DNA of 64,000 bases from assembly GCA_946965045.2 (NCBI GenBank), contig OX337231.1, forward strand, positions 3,162,001 through 3,226,000, given 5' to 3'. Source of the DNA: Epithemia pelagica. Taxonomy: Eukaryota; Bacillariophyta; Bacillariophyceae; Surirellales; Surirellaceae. Made by a program: the position numbers and the translations under genes. A model generated the notes under the pieces. That model worked only from the letters and a program-made list of their open reading frames with translations, was not told the DNA's origin and made no database searches. Positions 60,213 through 64,000 of the stretch are shown here, piece after piece; the stretch's first letter is position 1, and every line of letters starts with the position of its first letter.

Positions 60213-61301
60213 TTAGCAGTACAATTCTTCAATCTTTTTGTATACCAAGTCAAGCGAGACTTGATCTGTTCTATCCTTCCCAATAGCAAGAGCTTCCAGT
60301 GCTTGCTTTTTCAACAGATTCTGCGCACGTCGAGATCGTCCAGTGAGGCGTGCCGAATGCATCAGGGCTGCCACAGCAATCAGAGAGGGGGAGAACTGCA
60401 AAAAGGAGGGATCTGAGACGGAGACATCGCAAATCGTGGGATAAATCTGCTCCATATCCACGACGCTCTCTTCCCCATTGGTCAGGAGAACACCCACTAG
60501 TTCTCGACAAAATCCAATGGACGTGGGTGGTGTAATTCTCCACCGCAAGGCCCCCAACATTTCAAGTTCTGTAGACGCAATGTCTTCTGGTTGATAAAAT
60601 TCTCGGCTCATGAGCGAGAAGGACTCCAGTCCCATCTTGCGTGGAAATGGTTCCAGTACCTTTACAGCCATATACAAGGCCGTCATGGCGAAAAGTTGAT
60701 AATCTTCCCTTGTAATGGGAGGACTTTCGGGACGAATAATCTCAAACATGGTATACCGGTCCAATGTGTTGAACGCCATTGACAATACGGCACTGCGATC
60801 AATCTGGGAATGATCGACAACCATACAGGCCCAGTCAAACATTTGCAAGCGCCATTTTGCCATTTCTGGATAACCAGTAATGACTTCTCCTTCAGCAAGC
60901 TCGTGATTGTCCGAAGACAAAGTAAAGCCATTATCACCCGACTGGAAGCTAGAAGTCGAACTTGAACTGTTCGTATCGACGTCGGGTTCCTCCACAAGGC
61001 TGTTACTGTGCTTCATCACACAAGAGGGAGAATTTGGTGATGCGTCACTCCGTTTTCCCTGAGGGGTGGCATCCAGGCGTTGTGCCGATATCCTTGCTGA
61101 TGGATCAGTTACCAAGGATGCACATTCGTGTAACAAGAGGTGCACCACAGAGGAGTTCGTACTCTCGGGGGATATCGGCATTTCCGGAACTACTGTCGAT
61201 TCAGGCCTTGGTCGCTTCATGGAGATGACTTTTCCTGTGTAGTCCGGGCATTCGTAATGCCGTTCCTGGATCCTCATCGCCTCCACTCGTGAAGTGATCA
61301 T
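60213..61301 (-). CDS. Cyclin, probably diatom-specific type
   Basis: 362 residues. Residues about 1-130 are Ser-rich and disordered. The cyclin box covers about 145-265: MAKWRLQMFDWACMVVDHSQIDRSAVLSMAFNTLDRY, EDYQLFAMTALYMAVKVLEPFPRKM, REFYQPEDIASTELEMLGALRWRITPPTS. The C-terminal cyclin fold follows, ending LDLVYKKIEELYC. The MxxWxxQMFDWA... opening and YQLFAMTALYMAVK match the expanded diatom-specific cyclin family, thought to couple nutrient and light cues to the cell cycle. It would act by binding a cyclin-dependent kinase. ATG 61301 or 61277 may start. Confidence 0.85.
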   Translation of the reverse strand: MITSRVEAMRIQERHYECPDYTGKVISMKRPRPESTVVPEMPISPESTNSSVVHLLLHECASLVTDPSARISAQRLDATPQGKRSDASPNSPSCVMKHSNSLVEEPDVDTNSSSSTSSFQSGDNGFTLSSDNHELAEGEVITGYPEMAKWRLQMFDWACMVVDHSQIDRSAVLSMAFNTLDRYTMFEIIRPESPPITREDYQLFAMTALYMAVKVLEPFPRKMGLESFSLMSREFYQPEDIASTELEMLGALRWRITPPTSIGFCRELVGVLLTNGEESVVDMEQIYPTICDVSVSDPSFLQFSPSLIAVAALMHSARLTGRSRRAQNLLKKQALEALAIGKDRTDQVSLDLVYKKIEELYC

Positions 61302-62102
61302 TGTTTTTCTCTCTCTTCCCTTGTGTCCTCTTCTCGTAAGTTTTCGGAATTGTGAGATATGTTTTGTGCTATTGCGTGGTGGGATCTTTTTTCACGGTCG
61401 TTGTGCTGCTCCAACCGCTCCATTGGATGCAGTTGAAGCGAAAAAATGGTGGTGCAAAAGAGGCGCGGTGGCAGGTTTTCCACCTTGACAAAGAGAGCGA
61501 GCACGTGGATGGGCGAAGACACAAACACATAGACGCTTTAAATTAATCGAAGAAAGGTGCGGCTGTAAGTAATTTAATCGAACAAAGAGAAGACGGTTAA
61601 ATTAAGGCTTGCTTAAGGTGCAACTCCTATATCATCTTTAATAGCTACATGCCTTGCCGGTGATAAGTAGTACTATAGCCTTTACAGTGGTCACGCTGTT
61701 GGCGCCACCGCAGATTGGGCCATCTGGTACCGCTAACAGACAGCAAGAGGACACCCGCACCATAAGTGACGAGTATCTTATTGCTTCTGACGTGGCCCTA
61801 AGATCTCTTAGGACTTCGTCGTCATCCTTCAAATAAATAATCATAACAACTTCCCCCAGCGATGCGGCTCGCGGGCGAAAAATCATGTCACAGACAAATC
61901 CCCCAACGGTCGCGCGCAAATGCACGCAACGCAACGGACTCGCTCTCACTTTTGTTTGGACATGGAAAAAGAAAACGAAAACCACATGTCAATTGTCAAA
62001 TATCAACATGTTGATTGGTGATGTCTCTCTCTTCATTCTCAAAGCAAAAATCCCAAGAATCTTTGACCCTTGCGACAGGGCAGCGTCAGACGGCTATCAT
62101 CA
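61302..62102. promoter_or_regulatory. Divergent promoter region, cyclin / enoyl-CoA hydratase
   Basis: 801 bases between divergent starts. A minus frame at 61638-61985 has no recognisable content and is not called. Confidence 0.45.
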
Positions 62103-63110
62103 ATGACATTCCTGTTACGTACACGTTGCCCATGGTTGACACTTTCATCCAACAAGCAATCATTGGGTGTTGCGTGGTCGGCAAGACATCATCTTACGAA
62201 CAACCAGAACGCTTTCTTGTCGTTCCGAACGTTTCGGAACCAGAGTTCGCAGGCCAGTAAGGAGGATCGCCAAGTACTGTTGGACCACTTGACCAATGCT
62301 GAAAATGTACCGGGAGGGATTGTATCTATCCTCACATTAAACCGGCCCAATGCGGCAAATGCCATGAGCAAGACCATGTTGCAACAACTAAAAGAAGCAT
62401 TGGCGCATCTAGAACACAACCCGTCTAGGTGTGTCATTGTGGCATCGTCTTCAAACAAGGTATTTTCTGCGGGTGCTGATTTGAAAGAGCGCCGGACCAT
62501 GACACTGGAGGAAGCACAAGACTTTGTGACAGACTTGCGGCGAACGATGCACCGAGTAAGCGAGTTGCCCATGCCGGTCATTGCGGCCATGTCGGGGACG
62601 GCCTTGGGAGGAGGTCTGGAACTGGCCTTGTGCGCAGATATACGAGTGGCCAATCGATCTGCAGTTCTTGGGTTGGTTGAAACATCTTTGGCCATTGTTC
62701 CTGGTGCAGGAGGAACCCAACGGTTGCCTCGAATAATTGGAGTTTCCAAGGCCAAGGAACTCATTTTCACCGCAAGCAAAATATCGGCCGATCAAGCGCT
62801 CTCATATGGGCTTGTCGACTATGTGGTTCAAGATTCCCAGGCTTACGACAACGATGATAAAGACAAGAGCGCCGAGTATCCACCAGTGGTTGATAAAGCT
62901 TTGGATATAGCATGGAAGATCGCACGAAATGGTCCCTTGGCCGTAAAGGCTTCGAAAAGGGCTATTGATCAAGGCATGTTTGCCCCCAATATGGAGGTTG
63001 CACTGGATGTGGAACGAGAATGTTATGCATCAATATTGAAAACAGAGGATAGACTCGAAGGATTAGCTGCTTTTGCTGAGAAACGAACTCCTGAATACAC
63101 GGGAAAGTAA
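62103..63110 (+). CDS. AUH-like enoyl-CoA / methylglutaconyl-CoA hydratase, probably mitochondrial
   Basis: 335 residues. Residues 1-50 (MTFLLRTRCPWLTLSSNK ... RHHLTNNQNAFLSFRTFRNQSSQ) are basic, Ser/Thr-rich and poor in acids, a likely mitochondrial presequence. The crotonase fold follows: LNRPNAANAMS, VFSAGADLKERRTM (oxyanion loop), GTALGGGLELALCADIR (first catalytic Glu) and GLVETSLAIVPGAGGTQRLPR (second Glu). The ADLKERRTM segment and the C-terminal KASKRAIDQGM suit the AUH group, which hydrates 3-methylglutaconyl-CoA in leucine breakdown, rather than general enoyl-CoA hydratase. ATG 62103 is the first in-frame ATG; the frame before opens with TTG. Confidence 0.9.
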   Translation: MTFLLRTRCPWLTLSSNKQSLGVAWSARHHLTNNQNAFLSFRTFRNQSSQASKEDRQVLLDHLTNAENVPGGIVSILTLNRPNAANAMSKTMLQQLKEALAHLEHNPSRCVIVASSSNKVFSAGADLKERRTMTLEEAQDFVTDLRRTMHRVSELPMPVIAAMSGTALGGGLELALCADIRVANRSAVLGLVETSLAIVPGAGGTQRLPRIIGVSKAKELIFTASKISADQALSYGLVDYVVQDSQAYDNDDKDKSAEYPPVVDKALDIAWKIARNGPLAVKASKRAIDQGMFAPNMEVALDVERECYASILKTEDRLEGLAAFAEKRTPEYTGK

Positions 63111-63207
63111 GCGTTGCAAGACACCATGCTGCTATAATAGAGTAGGCTAGAAGAAATGATGTACCAACCTCCATTTTCAAGCCAATCCTCTGATCAATTC
63201 ATCAACT

Positions 63208-63960
63208 TCACAGCTCCACAACTTTGGTGTCGAATTTGCGTTCCACCAAAACATAGAACATGCCAGCCAACACAATAGCGTTCGCGACCGAGTGCACCTG
63301 ACTTTGCCAATCCACAGGGGTGATACCATCCAGAATTCCGCTCGTAACGGCAATCAAGGCAATGGCCCCCGCAATACGTGGTCTTGTTTTCTGCCAGTAT
63401 TCTTGATGATAGTTTTCGGCCCGATAAAAGGGCGTTTGCTCTTCAATTTGGGTGAAAGTGGACGGAAAACCATCTCGGTTGCGACGTTCTTGTTGAATCC
63501 ATTCCTTGGCCACTCGTTCTTGATCTGGATTGTGTGGGAAAATAATAGATGCATATTGTCTGGAGCCAATCTTTGGTTCTTGTGCTTCAAAAAAGGCTTC
63601 AAGCAACTGAGGGTAGGTAATTTGAGTGTCGTCGTAGATGACACGAACGCCTTCGACCCAGTCTCGACTGAAGCAAACATTCTCATACGTGGGTGGTCGC
63701 TCGACGTCCTTGACACCCGTGTATCCAACGATGGTGTCTATTACACCTGGTTCTTTGAGTAATTCTTCCGATGGCTTCCAAAAACATCCCATGCCGAATG
63801 TCGCCTCACAAGTGGCATACAACGGACGAGGTCGTGATTGGAACTTGGAAGACGAAACAAAGCCATCGGCATATGACACCAGCAGTAATAGCGCAAGAAA
63901 GGGAAACGCGTTACCACTGTGTCTCTCCATGATTCTCCCGTTCGTCATGTTGGCCGCCAT
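63208..63960 (-). CDS. Divergent MsrA-like protein with C-terminal membrane region, plastid-directed
   Basis: 250 residues. A signal peptide (about 12-33, FPFLALLLLVSYADG) is followed by FVSSS, an ADG-F plastid site. The MsrA fold begins at FGMGCFWKPSEELL, with the catalytic Cys at 59. GVIDTIVGYTGV, PTYENVCFSRDWVEGVRVIYDD and GSRQYASIIFPHN follow the methionine sulfoxide reductase A order. However, the usual CSGRTGHAEVV is CFSRDWVEGV and the GCFWG(V/A)E glutamate is displaced. The C-terminus adds two hydrophobic helices (IAGAIALIAVTSGILDGI, VHSVANAIVLAGMFYVLV) not found in ordinary MsrA. It may be a membrane-bound reductase or a relative with a new role. ATG 63960 is followed by other in-frame ATGs, so the start is uncertain. 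Confidence 0.8.
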   Translation of the reverse strand: MAANMTNGRIMERHSGNAFPFLALLLLVSYADGFVSSSKFQSRPRPLYATCEATFGMGCFWKPSEELLKEPGVIDTIVGYTGVKDVERPPTYENVCFSRDWVEGVRVIYDDTQITYPQLLEAFFEAQEPKIGSRQYASIIFPHNPDQERVAKEWIQQERRNRDGFPSTFTQIEEQTPFYRAENYHQEYWQKTRPRIAGAIALIAVTSGILDGITPVDWQSQVHSVANAIVLAGMFYVLVERKFDTKVVEL

Positions 63961-64000
63961 GGTGTAAAGAATTTTGGAGCCTGGTCCCTGGTCCACGTCA

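Noticed and set aside
1-64000. CRISPR array, bacterial operons or ribosome-binding sites
   Set aside because: No regularly spaced direct repeats are seen; introns, plastid presequences and proteasome genes mark the DNA as eukaryotic nuclear.

Overview
The window looks like nuclear DNA of a pennate diatom (a photosynthetic stramenopile). Several precursors carry a signal peptide followed by an ASAFAP-type plastid cleavage motif (homoserine dehydrogenase, thioredoxin-like, one FKBP, an FAD reductase, MsrA-like; possibly the prenyltransferase). UMP synthase has the OMP-decarboxylase domain first, the stramenopile order. There is a cyclin of the diatom-specific type, a YGYGD-repeat protein, and short GT-AG introns (about 76-366 bp). 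Genes are dense, mostly one or two exons, on alternating strands. Introns, starts and organism are inferred from sequence alone; no search was run.

Layout. 1-6.7 kb: partial plastid homoserine dehydrogenase, a histidine-phosphatase protein, and a large PH/coiled-coil/J-domain protein. 7.3-11.3 kb: a PIF/Harbinger-like DNA transposon with inverted termini, an apparently intact spliced transposase, a frameshifted second gene, a large palindrome and a possible nested non-autonomous element. 11.5-20.7 kb: PyrC-type dihydroorotase, proteasome ATPase Rpt3, a GPKOW/MOS2-like splicing protein, a secreted ARM-like protein, a plastid thioredoxin-like protein, then about 2 kb with no gene. 20.8-38.4 kb: a 1,597-residue ARM protein, a mid-SUN membrane protein, bifunctional UMP synthase, a basic nuclear-type protein, two tandem FKBP isomerases, an RRM protein, an MFS transporter and ribosomal protein eL35 (uL29).

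38.7-45.9 kb is the most striking region: an apparently full-length non-LTR retrotransposon with two long intact ORFs joined by an overlapping stop/start (ATGAGTGA). It has a zinc-finger/reverse-transcriptase/restriction-like-endonuclease ORF2 and strongly A+C-rich coding strands. A 9-bp direct repeat flanks it. It sits between the divergent eL35 gene and a UbiA prenyltransferase gene. That UbiA gene is itself interrupted by one in-frame TGA where arginine would be expected, with the frame continuing for another 99 codons.

47.6-64 kb: a plastid FAD/NAD(P) reductase-like protein, two uncharacterised proteins, proteasome ATPase Rpt4, a CK2-like kinase with a secretory signal, a GNAT acetyltransferase, the YGYGD-repeat protein, a Hikeshi/OPI10 homologue, a cyclin, an AUH-like enoyl-CoA hydratase and an unusual MsrA-like protein with a C-terminal membrane region. 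Functional links are modest: dihydroorotase and UMP synthase both belong to de novo pyrimidine synthesis, Rpt3 and Rpt4 both sit in the 26S proteasome base, and a cluster of products is plastid-directed.
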